Source of the DNA: Nautilus pompilius
Lineage: Eukaryota > Mollusca > Cephalopoda > Nautilida > Nautilidae
Direction of reading: 5' to 3'
Length of the DNA: 64,000 bases
Assembly (NCBI GenBank): GCA_018389105.1
Contig: JACATO010002188.1
Coordinates: 372,001-436,000, forward strand
A model generated the notes under the pieces. The model was not told the origin of the DNA. It worked only from the letters and a program-made list of their open reading frames with translations, and searched no databases. How positions within the stretch are numbered: position 1 is the stretch's first letter; each line of letters begins with the position of its first letter. The translations under genes and the position numbers were made by a program. This document shows, piece by piece, positions 1 to 35,600 of this stretch.

Positions 1-22776
<22,776 letters not shown>

Positions 22777-23142
22777 TTTGGCTATGACGTGTAATGGTTT
22801 ATCATGTGACGTCGGGGCGGGCGGAAGCGATCGTGAATTGTCGGCGATTTCCGCCGGCGCATGCTCGTGGCATCTCTCCCGAAGGGGGAACGGTGGCGGG
22901 GGGAGAGTTAAAAAAAAAAAAAAGAAAAAGAAAAAAAGGGAAGGAGGAGGGAGTCGTAACTGGACTTGGTATGATTGTAGAGACCGTGGTTTTGGGAACA
23001 TCACTGCCGCCGTTGCTGGGGAGTCTGGGTGTGGGGAGGAGTGGACGGATGGACGACCCGCGTTTCCGCGCCCCCCGCTGAACGACAGAGGAGCAGCAGC
23101 AGGAGGAGGAGGAGAACCAGGAAGAACAGCCAGCCAGCCAAG
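22777..23142. promoter_or_regulatory. Bidirectional promoter between TBC1D23 and CBL
   Basis: Only 366 bp separate the divergent start codons, and the stretch is far richer in GC and CpG than the surrounding introns. Seen in it: an E-box-like CATGTGAC directly overlapping a CRE-like TGACGTC (22804-22813), a GC box GGGGCGG (22814-22820), an ETS-type CGGAAG (22822-22827) and a second TGACG near 22784. A poly-A/AG tract follows at 22910-22955 in the CBL leader. Both start codons lie in YY1-like motifs (AAAATGGCGG at 22773-22782 on minus, AAGATGGCG at 23140-23148 on plus). No TATA box is evident. Factor binding is inference. Confidence 0.75.
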
Positions 23143-23672
23143 ATGGCGTTACCGTCGAAACCTCGCAATGCCCACAACTTCGGCGGCTTCATCAGCCGCC
23201 TGCAGGGCGCCCTGGCGCCCCCGAAGCTCGTGGTGGACAAGAAGACCATCGAGAAGTCGTGGAAGCTGATGGACAAGGTGGTGAAGCAGTGCCAGCACCC
23301 GAGAATGAACCTGAGGAACAGCCCCCCCTTCATCCTCGACATCCTGCCCGACACCTACCAGCACCTGAGGCTGGTCTACGCCAAGCACGACGACAAGCTG
23401 CAGACGCTGAACGAGTGCGAGTACTTCAGGATCTTCATCGAGAACCTGATGAACAAGTGCAAGAACACCCTGACCCTCTTCAAGGAGGGGAAGGAGAAGA
23501 TGTTCGACGAGTTCTCGTACTACCGCCGCAACCTGACCAAGCTGTCCCTCGTCTTCTCCCACATGCTGGCCGAGCTCAAGGCCATCTACCCCAGCGGGAC
23601 CTTCGCCGGCGAGAATTTCCGGATAACCAAGAGCGATGCCGCCGACTGGTGGAGACGGTCCTTCGGGGACAA
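23143..23672 (+). CDS. CBL: CBL coding exon 1
   Basis: ATG in good context (AAGATGG), then [20 protein letters not shown] and the entire four-helix bundle, ending RSFGDK across the GTGAGT donor. The frame is open upstream to another ATG at 23029, but 23143 is preferred because its context is better and the upstream peptide is low-complexity. GC-rich, unlike the later exons. Confidence 0.95.
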
Positions 23673-26600
23673 GTGAGTTTCCCTTCGTTCGCCCCCCCCT
23701 CCTCGCTCGGTGGTGGTGGTCCTTCCTTCCTTCCTTCCTTCCTTCCTGGCAGAGCAGGAAACCTACCCCCTCTTGGACCCTTACTACTTTCCCCTCTGTA
23801 CACGGTTTGTTTTCTTGTTGTTTTCCTTGTCAGCTCTGCCACAGTTCATTGAATATAATTGGCCACGCTCCCCTAACCCCGGGGTCGGGGGGGGGCGGTG
23901 GTATGTTTTGTGGGCCCCTCCTCCATTTCTTTCCTTCGCTGGATCCCTTTGTAATTAATAATAATAATAGTAATAATCGTCGTTTGTTGACATACCGTCG
24001 GGTCCGTAACACATTTCCCGTGATGAGTAATCGGTGTGTTCAGGTTAGATTCCCATTCATTACGTACAAGGGCACTAACCTAGATCCGCCATCCCTCATC
24101 TTGGGATTGGCAGGAAGATGTTATCGCTGTTAGTTCACTCGCCTCCATAGCGGTGTACTCGTGGAGGGAGGAGGAGGAGGAGGAGGAGGAGAGGAACCCT
24201 GCCTCCACGAGTCCCGGGTTCCTTTTAATGTATTTTTTCAATGGACGACGATCTGTTCTGTTCCCCACCCACCCAGCCCCACCCCCACCCGTGTAGAGGA
24301 GAGGATGGATGTGTGCGTCGTCGTCGTCGTCTTCTGCTTCTTCTGACCGACCTCCTCGCTCGATATATATAATCTCGACATTAATTATTCTCCGCCCACA
24401 CAGGTACTGCTGCTGAGCCGGGAAAAGGTCAGCCATCTAGGTGCAATATGTTGATTATTTCCTGTTTGTAGAACGTCTGTACAGACAAGGTGTCTGTGTA
24501 TCCAGGCATGACTGTGATCGGACCCGACTCAAGGATGCTACAGAATCGGATCCACTAATTTATTTACTTATTTATTATTAAATCCGTTTTTTTATTCTTC
24601 TCCTCTCTTTCTTGTTGAATTTTAATTTTAAATGAATAAATTGAATGAGATTTATTAAGAAGCAGCGAAAACAAAACAACAACAAAAATTTCTAGAGAAG
24701 CAAAACTGTGGATACATTTTCCAAAAATGGGTTAGAAGAACTGCAGCAGACCATCATTGTCTGAAACAAAGCATGTACAGGTCTTGAATGCTGCATTATT
24801 ATTATTATTTATTATTATTATTATTATTATTATATTATTATTATTTATTATTATTATTATTTAAGGATTTTAAAATATATGCCTTTTCTAACTTTGATAT
24901 TTAACACCCTTTCTCCACTTCCATAAAAACTTCATATTTTACATCAGGTCTAATACATTGTATATGTGTGTGTGTGTATATATTTATATTGCGTTTAACC
25001 CTAGAAAAGCCAACAGTAGAAATTGACTCTTTACCAGCTACAGTATTTTTAAAAATGTATTTTGCGATAACAGTTATAAAAATACCTGGCTATTTTAGGA
25101 ATGATGATTTATCTATAATTGCTTTGTTTCATTTATTACAAACTTGCACCCCAGAATTGCTTGTTGCTTGTACTTATACCTACATCACCAATATAAATTT
25201 CTTCCCGTTATTAAGGGGGTTAGGCAAATGGGACTAACCATATAAATTTGGATCAGAGAGAGAGAGAGTGTGTGTGTGTGTGTTAGTAGTTTCCAACATT
25301 TATGTATTGTCACTCGTATTTTTTTGTAGTGGTGGACTGACTTATCTCAAGAGAAGATTATAATGGAGTCAGTGATTTCTAACTGATTGATTTTCTCAGG
25401 TGTTTATTTTTTTTTTTCCCTTACATTTAACAACATACTTAAGAGGGCCATTTAGAGTTATTTTGGAATTTTAGGTAACGGTCAGTATTACAGAGTTGCT
25501 GCCTTCATAATGTGCAGTCAGATGCACTGAATTCAGTCTTAGTTTGTTGTTGTCTGTTTCCAACTTACTCAGAGTAAAGCAGGTTGTTTTTGTTGTATAG
25601 TAACAGCGTTAAAACACAAGAGTGCTTCGGTTATAATTGTACAGAAAGTTGATATTCTAAACAGTGGGTCCTAAATGGACCTTGCTGTACTGGTTAACTG
25701 GCTATATATATATATACGTGTGCATGCATGCTTTCCATATTATCTCCCCTGATAGAATGCTATACAATGGCGTACTTTGGCAAATTTTGAAAGAAAATTT
25801 TTGTTAAAAAGAATGCCAGCCATTTTTAATATCAGAATTGCAGTTTGTAAATGCCTACAGTGATTTAGCTACACACATTGAATACCTACCAAAGTAAACT
25901 GGCTGCCAGAAGAAAAGGACCAGTCAAAAATGTAGAGCCAGTGATGATTACTTTTGGTTAGATATCTGGTTGTGATAGCTTTTCTTTTGCAAAGTTAACT
26001 TTTTTTTCTGTTCACCTCATCACGACCATGATTATACATTTTATCAGTATGTAATGGTAGACTTTGTTTACACGAGGAATTATAGATGGGCAGTGGATCT
26101 CATTTCATCTGTTGCTAATCTTTGGTATTCTTTTGTGAATGCATGCTTTCATATAATCAGCCACTACCAAGAAAATGAGGTTTGCCAGAGCTTATATTTA
26201 CTTCCAAAATGCTTTATAAAGGGACCAACCCCCATAAACATTTTTCTCTGGATAAGAGCAGAAGGGATCTCTCAGTGCCACAGATATACAATCACATGAG
26301 ATCATGAAACACATTTTGAAAACTTTCCTTCATTGTTTGTGTGCAGATGTGCATACATACAAAATAGGCAATGGCTGAGCTGTCCTACCTGTGTGCAGCT
26401 CTTACAGAATACCCACATCATTCCTTCTAATATAGTGCCCTTTTCTTCTTCTTCTTTCTTTTTTTTTGCATTACTTGTTTGAATATTTGTTATCTTACAG
26501 TGGGATTCATGAGAGGTGACATTGCCAATAGGCGTTGCCACGACAGTTCATCTAATTATACTATGTACTAAGAAAGAAAAAATAGATATACTTTTTTTTT

Positions 26601-29600
26601 GCCTGTAAGAGAGAGAATATTTATCCATGTTGTCAATGCAGAGGTCAAGTCAAGGTTTGTTGTAGAAAGACAAGTGACAGAGAAGTGATTTAGCCACAAT
26701 GCATTTACCACTGCTTAGTGCTTGGGTTAGCTATAAAAAAAAGACAGGAAATAAAATAGAGAGGGAAGGTCTTTGTTTTGGCTATAGACTGGGATGTTGG
26801 GCCTGGAGGAGGGGCCTTATATAATATCTTTTAATAGGTCAGCTAGTTCCCTAATATTTCCAAGTCTTTTATGAAGAAAGAAGAAAGGGTGGAGGGACTT
26901 AGTTATGGCTTAATTAGAGGATTTTATCTAACTTGAAGTCAGTCAGGAATATCCCATCACCCTCGCTGTACTCTCCCGTGGAAGAGCCATTGATATTCCA
27001 CAGGTATACTGTATTCTCTGCCTCAGGGAACCACCACCCTTCAGTCATCCAGACAAGTTTATATGTGGAATGAATGTAAACGAATACTGAAGACGGCTCA
27101 GGCAATAGCCTAGGGGGAAGAGTTGGAGGAGGATCCTTTTATCGAATCCTAAGGGAAGAATAAAAGATGTCCTGACAGAAACTTGGGTGGCCCATTATGT
27201 AAAAGCAAAATACCATAATTTGGTGGGGCGGGGGAAGTGGTTAGGGTTCAGCCCCTTGTTCCCATGGGCCTGATATGTAAGAAATCTGACTTGATTTCTG
27301 AGCTAAGCACTTTTAAGCATTAGCAGCCCAGCTTGTTAATATTAAAGACATGTAACATGTACTTCTGATATCCTACCTGCAAAAGATTAGGTTGTCTTAT
27401 TTGCATAGAGTCACGCTGTGAAATGTCATAAACAGCATCTTCAGTTGGCAAAGCAGAGGCTTTACATTTTGGAAGAAAGTACCTACTACCTTTGACAAAT
27501 GCCAAAGAAACTACTGCCACCAGGTGGCGAACAAAACCCTTGTTCTGCTACCCAAGAAAATCAGTGGAGACGTTAATGGGTTACTTGAGTCTGGAGCATG
27601 GGCAGGAAAGGGAAAACGGCAGAAAGAAGCTGTTAAAATTATCCAAGATGTCACTTTTCTGACAGGTGAAGTCTGCTGCTGAGGAGTAGTGATGAGAATG
27701 CCAACAGTAATTTTATCTAGCTCCTGTGCCTTCCAGTGGGTGGACAAACAAGTACTCATTCCATGATACTCAGGATGAGTGTCTGCAGATCATGGCACTG
27801 CAGATCCTCTAGGTGTGAGCCAGAATGTTCATGACAGTGCTTGTTTTAGCATCACGATAGATAAATGCATTGGCTTTACAAACCAAGAGCAATTTATAAT
27901 CCACATCAGGTGGGCAGGTGAAGATCTTCAACATCATGTCGATTGTCTGATTGTTGAGGCTGGTGCTGTAATGGGTTTTCTTACACGAGCGAGGTGTGTC
28001 CAAACAAATCATTGCGGAGCAGTGTGCTGTCTCTTCATACAGTTATGCACGGTCATTGAATCTCACTGTTGGTGATGCTACCAGGCAGTCCCAAACGTTT
28101 GCCACAAAACCCTTAAAGACTGGAGCTGGTCAGGATTTTCCTCAAGAAGAATGCCACTTGCTTGTTGGTTTTAGGAGATTTCACCCTTTCAAGGTGTACG
28201 GCTTATGGAGATGCCATTTGCAGCATCCTTAAGAACTTATAATGTCTTGAAGCATCTCTGGGAAGAATGCCCACAGAGGTGAGGTTGGAGCCATGTGTTA
28301 AGGAAAGAATGGTTGGAGTAAGTACACAGATGTTGCGACACAATCTGCTGTTTTGCAACACAGCTTTGTGAACGGTATCTTGAAAATCACCAATAACTTG
28401 AGCAGGGCTCTGAAGCAGCCCCTATCCGCTGCAGAAGTTCAGGGTTGTTGCATTGCTGACCATTGACATCGTAAAAAAAAAATTATGAGAGCAGATGAGG
28501 AAGTCAACTTCCTCTTTGAACTAATATAGCATTGCTGTGACCACAAAGGAACTCTCAGTGCCAAGGAAGAGAAGGCCACCAAACCACTTTAAAGTTGGTG
28601 ATGGGATAGCTGCCATAGTTCCACCAATAGTACTTCTAAGTCATGCATCCGGCCCGTCTCCTGCATTCAAGACCGCTTCAATCAGCCTGGATGTGTTATC
28701 TGTCGAAACCCTAGGGCATGCTCCTCAAGGCAGCCAATGGAGAAGATTATTCTGCTGAACTAAAGGAGGCCACAAGTTTCCATGGAAAGGAATTCAATGA
28801 GGGCAACCTTTCCACATAGCTGCAGATCTTTGCAGAGCAATTTTCTGTTGAAGCCAAACCTAATAAGGCTTAATCTGTAAGAAACTTTTGCATTTCTTGG
28901 CTTTCTCTAGGCAAGTGGGTAATCCTTTTCATTGATGAAGAGGGTCAACAGCTACACACACACACACAAAGAGATGCTTGATGGGCTGTATCTTGATGCT
29001 ATGGGTCTGTCCACCTTAGTGAATAGTCTTTGTGTGTCAACTTTTGATAACTTTTATTAGTTAGTTTCAGCATACTGGATATGAATTTTATCCCTTTGTT
29101 GTTACATAATTTAGATCTGAAACATCAATTCCCCTGGTATGCACAATTAAATTCTTTCTTGGATATATGCTTGATACGTGCTTTACATGCGTATCTCATC
29201 TTTCAACTCTGTCAACAAGGAAAGTGGAGCATTTTGTGTTTTCTCCATCTTAAGTTTGTTTTGCCTTTTCTCAGTGTTTTCTTCACCTGTTGTGCTTTGT
29301 GTGGGTTCTTTTATGCTAAAGCAATGCCTACACAGACACACCATTTTTCATGTGTTATGGATATGGCAGAGTAAAGATTATAATGGTAAATTTCAAAAAA
29401 AAGAAATTCAATTACTGAAAAGTAGGGTAGTGCAAAGGGTGGGAGGGTAAAGAGAACTGAAATTCTCACTGCTGAAAATTACTTCTCCTTTGAAAAGTCT
29501 TCGATCCTGCCAACCTCGTGATTTGCTGAGCCATCGGCGAATAGATCAGGATGTTAAATTCTGAAGAGGATGTAGTCTACTGTACTTACATGAGATTCTA

Positions 29601-32600
29601 TAATTTTATTCTTAAACTAAGTTACTTTTTTTTTTTTTTGAGTTGTGTATGCAATGTGTTATGTAGTGTAAAGTTTGCGTGTGTGCACATCGCTGAAGAG
29701 AAGGGAGGATTGGGCGAGAGGTCGAAACCAAGGTTGAGGCACCGAAAGTTAGCCTTGGCTCCTCAAGTCCAAAAATCGGTCTGGAGGCACCTAACCTTTC
29801 CTGCCAGAGGATTGAAGGCCCAGGGCAAAAAAGGATCCCCTGCCTGAAAGGGTGAGGGCAGGGGACTTTCAATTGTGCTGCCACCACAATGTACTCAATC
29901 TCCACCCCCCCCCCTGCCACCCAGGCCTCAGGGAACAATTCCCCGCCATGGACACCGCACAAAACCAGGACAGGAAAAAGTTACCCTGAGTTGGATGGAG
30001 AGAACCAAACTACCCAGTCGCTACACTTTAGCCTTGTCATTGTATCAGTAATTGCTCGGGCTAAAATTGATCCCATTGTAACCAGGCATCTGGTGTTGTG
30101 AGTATAAACTGCTGCTAACTTGGCCCTGAAATACTATTTCAAAGTTCCGTTTGCATAATAAATGCTAAGTGGCAGATTTAAATAAAATTTGTAATATTTT
30201 TTTCTGTACCAGCCGTTTAATTTTTTGTTACTCTTCTGGGTTTTTTTTTTTCAGTTAGTATTTGTGTGGATTCTGAAGCTATGAAACTGCATTTTGGCTG
30301 AGTAAATTCTTTAAAGTACAAATTGTGTCTTGAACAAATACATGGTGCAGAAACTCAAAAAAAAAATTAGAATTAAAGTATTTTCTCACTAAGTATAGTT
30401 GACCAAATTCTCTGGTTTACAATACGTAAAAAAAAATCCCTTGGGCTCATACCACCATCGTCAGATCCCTAATTGTCCTGGGCATGTTTTCAGTAATACT
30501 CACCTGCTTTCAGAATATTACCAGAGTGAGCAATAGCATCGCGCGCTCACAGACACACCTACCTACCTACCTACCTACAGGGAGATAGTTTACTATAATT
30601 TAACATCCCACTTAATGTATTTTATGACAATGTGCACATTTCAGTTAAATTTGTTTCCAAGAAGTGTCCGCCAAAGAATTAGTGGGCTTGTCTTCATTGA
30701 AACCATCCTAACTATACGTATTGTTTTAGCTGTTCCAGCAGAGTCTGAGAAACTCCGGACCCTGTCTGGCTTGGAAGTGTGCCACGGGATTATAGGTAAC
30801 AGCTTATCTGAGATTTGGATTTGCTGAAATTTAAAAAAAAAAAACAACAACAAAAACTAGAAACATACGATGATTAGATTTCGGTGTGAAAGGGGTTAAA
30901 CTGGTGACTTTCTTTCCTTCCCTTGATGTGCCAAACCAAGTAAATATGTACAATTAAAAGTAAAGCAAGTTATTCCATACTTTACGTATTTCTTTTTTTT
31001 TTTTCCTTTTAAACTACTTAAGGGTTAAATTTAGTGTATCATCGTATCTAGGCTGGTAGACCAAGTTGAATAGAATACATAGCTGATGACTCAGCATTAG
31101 CCAGGGCATAGCTACTTAGGTGGGAGCTAGAAACCAAACTACACTACTTACTCACCTGTCGGGTAGAATTCACCCGGTTAAATCACACACACACACACTC
31201 TCTCTCTCTCTCTACTGGTTATTAACCACTCGTGTGTACATGCATAGCAAGCGTTGAAGAATGATTCTTTTATCCTCTTGCGACAGCTTTTATTGAATGG
31301 TTCTTTTACTCATTCAGTTAGAGAAAAAGGAAGCAACCGCCTTCCTTTTTCTTTTTTTTTTCAGTTAGTATTTGTGTGGATTCTGAAGCTATGAAACTGC
31401 ATTTTGGCTGAGTAAATTCTTTAAAGTACAAATTGTGTCTTGAACAAATACATGGTGCAGAAACTCAAAAAAAAAATTAGAATTAAAGTATTTTCTCACT
31501 AAGTATAGTTGACCAAATTCTCTGGTTTACAATACGTAAAAAAAAATCCCTTGGGCTCATACCACCATCGTCAGATCCCTAATTGTCCTGGGCATGTTTT
31601 CAGTAATACTCACCTGCTTTCAGAATATTACCAGAGTGAGCAATAGCATCGCGCGCTCACAGACACACCTACCTACCTACCTACCTACAGGGAGATAGTT
31701 TACTATAATTTAACATCCCACTTAATGTATTTTATGACAATGTGCACATTTCAGTTAAATTTGTTTCCAAGAAGTGTCCGCCAAAGAATTAGTGGGCTTG
31801 TCTTCATTGAAACCATCCTAACTATACGTATTGTTTTAGCTGTTCCAGCAGAGTCTGAGAAACTCCGGACCCTGTCTGGCTTGGAAGTGTGCCATGGGAT
31901 TATAGGTAACAGCTTATCTGAGATTTGGATTTGCTGAAATTTAAAAAAAAAAACAACAACAAAAACTAGAAACATACGATGATTAGATTTCGGTGTGAAA
32001 GGGGTTAAACTGGTGACTTTCTTTCCTTCCCTTGATGTGCCAAACCAAGTAAATATGTACAATTAAAAGTAAAGCAAGTTATTCCATACTTTACGTATTT
32101 CTTTTTTTTTTTTTCCTTTTAAACTACTTAAGGGTTAAATTTAGTGTATCATCATATCTAGGCTGGTAGACCAAGTTGAATAGAATACATAGCTGATGAC
32201 TCAGCATTAGCCAGGGCATAGCTACTTAGGTGGGAGCTAGAAACCAAACTACACTACTTACTCACCTGTCGGGTAGAATTCACCCGGTTAAATCACACAC
32301 ACACACACTCTCTCTCTCTCTCTACTGGTTATTAACCACTCGTGTGTACATGCATAGCAAGCGTTGAAGAATGATTCTTTTATCCTCTTGCGACAGCTTT
32401 TATTGAATGGTTCTTTTACTCATTCAGTTAGAGAAAAAGGAAGCAACCGCCTTCCTTTTTCTTTTTTTTTTCAGTCTCGTACCATTTACGCTGCCAGCCA
32501 TAATCCCGCGCACTCACCAATAAAGCATTCAGTATTTCGTACACAAATCAATTTACTAGTGCATGCACTTACGTGTGCATAGCTGCATGACTGTTAGAAA

Positions 32601-35600
32601 ATTAGCACACACAAAGGAAAGAAAAGTTGGTTTTTTAACTTCTGTCATGAGATGTTTTTCATTGAGCTATGTTGGAGAAGATGGTAACCAGAACTTGTGG
32701 CTGCTAGTATCCTGTGTATAAGAAAGCTGATACAGCTTACAACCCCCCCCCCTCCTGCCTGATTAACTGGGGTGGTGGTGGGGGGTGATTATATGAAAAC
32801 TTGCAAGACCAAAGAAATGATTAATAATTGTTTTATTTCCGTAAGCAGTTGGTTGACACTACCTAGTGGTATCTCTTATTAACATCACACTAATGTCTCA
32901 CTGTCTCCTCCGAAACCATCGAAGTATTCCAACAGTACATTGCAAGCAGAAGGAAAACCTTTCAAGCTTTTCTGAACCAGTTCATTCTTTGTCATGCATT
33001 ACTTTTATTTTATTTACAAACTATTTTAAAATGACTGTCTTTGGTGTCCCATAGAAAGAATCCACACCCCTCTCTGGAATGCTAAGCCAGACAGCAGTAG
33101 TACTTAATGTATTTGAGGTTTTGCCAGTTGTCTCACTTGAACCTATTTCAGTTTTTTTTTTTTTTAATCGGGACAGTCTAACAAATATCTAACCACGTCC
33201 CCGTGCTCGCGTTTTGCCACTTGTTGTAAATTATCCACACCTGGTGGGGGATTGGTGTCTTTCAATATCAAAATAACCATTTTAGCGACCAACTTCGTGT
33301 CCCTGCATCCTCACATACAAATATCTGTATACCTGTATCGTTTGTCAGTAGCATTGTATACAGTAATTATCAGTGGGGTAGGAGAATTAAGCAGATCATC
33401 TTTAACAAGTAATCACAGGATATCTGTAAAACCCAGCTAGGTCCCTTATGCCGTTGTAGCTTACAGTCTAGGGGTTATTATAGAAAAGTTGTGCTTGATT
33501 CTGACACTCGGATTTATCTAGGTTCCACCTTTAAAAAAAGAGTTTATTTTTCTTACCAAAGATAGACTGTCTTGAAAGTTGGAGTATTGGTGCCTAAAGA
33601 GCTCAACCCTCACATTAGGTTAATTGCTTTGAACTTTCATAAGAATGCTGTATCATTTGATGACAGACAGAAAACTAAATTAATAGCACAATACACATGT
33701 AACTTAATATATGTAGTTATATATACATTAAGGACATAATGTGTGTAACCACATACACCAATAAAGCGAGGTTTGTGTGGAGTATTGAATATTTCAGAGG
33801 TTGGTTCACAGTTAATTCTGTTTTGTTTCTTCTTTATTGATTCCATTAAAAGTTGGTAATTCGCTTCTCTATTCCCTCCTGGAAATGTCTGCCGATTGGT
33901 TGGAAACCAAGGCAGTTTTGTTGTGTACAGTGGAAAGAAAAAAACAGCCTTTTGTTATGGAGACTTATATTTGTCCAGTCACCTCTGCAGACTCTGAAAG
34001 TAGCTGCTGGTGGCTCTTTTAAACCTGGTCAGCGTGACACGCAACCTGCCCTCCCCTCTTTTCCCCTGCCGTTTATCTTTAATACTCCTGTTTAGCCAAA
34101 CTTTCTGGGGACCCCAGAATATGGACAAATTGGGTCAGCTTGGATTTCATCACGTTGGGGGTGTACAAGTTAGGGTTTTTTTTTAATATAAAGTTTATTG
34201 CAGTTATGCTTTATAAGGGGAACATTTCCTTCTGTGTGTGTGTGTGAGAGATGGTCAGACTCTGCCAGTTTAAATTATTTTGTTTGGTTGTTCTGTGGCT
34301 GTACCATCTGTAGTGATAATGAAGATTAGATGTTCAGCAGGTCGAGCAATTATATATATATATATATATCTGCAGCATACACGTACAAACAAGAAACGGA
34401 AAACATGCTAATTGTATATATGTATACTTAATGTGCAAAAAAGAGAATTATCCATCTTCCGGTGACACATTTAAAATATTTCTCTTGTTTTTTTGGACTT
34501 CCAAGTATGGACATCTCGAACAGACTTTTTTTTTCCTAAATACTCTCAGCTGGAGGATGGAGAGCTGAAAATAACATTCCTCATATTCTAGTTTACAATA
34601 GCAAGAGCGTCTTTTTACCTTAACATTGGCTTTAATAGTCAGAAATTTTGGTAATAGATAGATAAATGAATGTAAATTGTCTTCTACCTACGTTCACTGG
34701 CTTTTTCTCTTGTGACCTTTGTGGTGGGATGTTTTGGTGATGTCAGGGGGATAGAGGACGTGCAAAGGATACCCTTTAAACTGATGATAAGTAAACTTTA
34801 GAAAAGCTGCTGTATTGCTGAACAGGGTCTGTCTGAAATCAGGCTCTGGAGGTTTACAGAACCAATTATGCTACAATTTAAATTAATTTCTGTTGGCCTC
34901 TCTGGAATTTTAATCATTTTAGTATTTAGTGCAACCATTGTCTGGATGTTTTCATTCTTAATTGCTGTTTGTTTCACTCCTATTTAATTGTTGTTCATTT
35001 AATAAAAGTGATGCATCTTTTAGAAATCATTTTAAAAGGGGGGTTGGTTGGGGTTCTGTCAGGATGTTGGCTCTGTTGGTCTTTAGTTATTTACAGCAGA
35101 ACAGGAAGGAAGTCTAGTTTTCTCACTGACATCCATCCTTTGCCATATTGATCCCAAAGTTTCTCAGATTGCCATATCGTACTGTGAGATGATACATTTT
35201 AACCCTTATAATAATTCTGCTGTACAGTAAATCTACGCACAACAGACAGAGAGAGGCGACTCCTGTTTAAAAGCAACAGCAAAAACATCCTAAGAATTCC
35301 TTTCTTCCTTCTGGCCACAATTTAGCTTTGTACCACAAACAATGAATTTACACCCATCCGGTACCTGAAGCAGTTCCATGTAGTGTAGCAACACCATGTA
35401 TCCATATACGTAATAGAGTGATGGATCTAACATTAAAGAACACAAAGCTTGTTTTAAGAAAAAGTTAGAATTAAGTATTATATCTGATATCTTAAGGTAC
35501 AAAATCATACATAACAACTATTCTAACCGATTTGATTTTCCTGTTTATGTTAATCAAAATTTTTTTCAAATTTATGCTTTTGCTTTTTTCTTTTTTTAAC

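Noticed and set aside
23029-23142. In-frame N-terminal extension of CBL from ATG 23029
   Set aside because: The extra peptide is low-complexity (Ser/Arg runs from AGC/AGG repeats), and the ATG at 23143 has the better context and a CBL-like start distance to the helix bundle.
22778-23269. 163-codon open frame over the promoter and CBL exon 1
   Set aside because: It is another frame of the CBL leader and exon 1 with a poly-Lys run from a poly-A tract. The conserved CBL frame explains the stretch.
23149-23562. 137-codon minus-strand open frame opposite CBL exon 1
   Set aside because: It is a shadow of a GC-rich coding exon; its composition follows codon-position bias of CBL.
30615-30827. 70-codon open frame present in both copies of the tandem duplication
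   Set aside because: No similarity to any known protein; its being repeated merely reflects the duplication.
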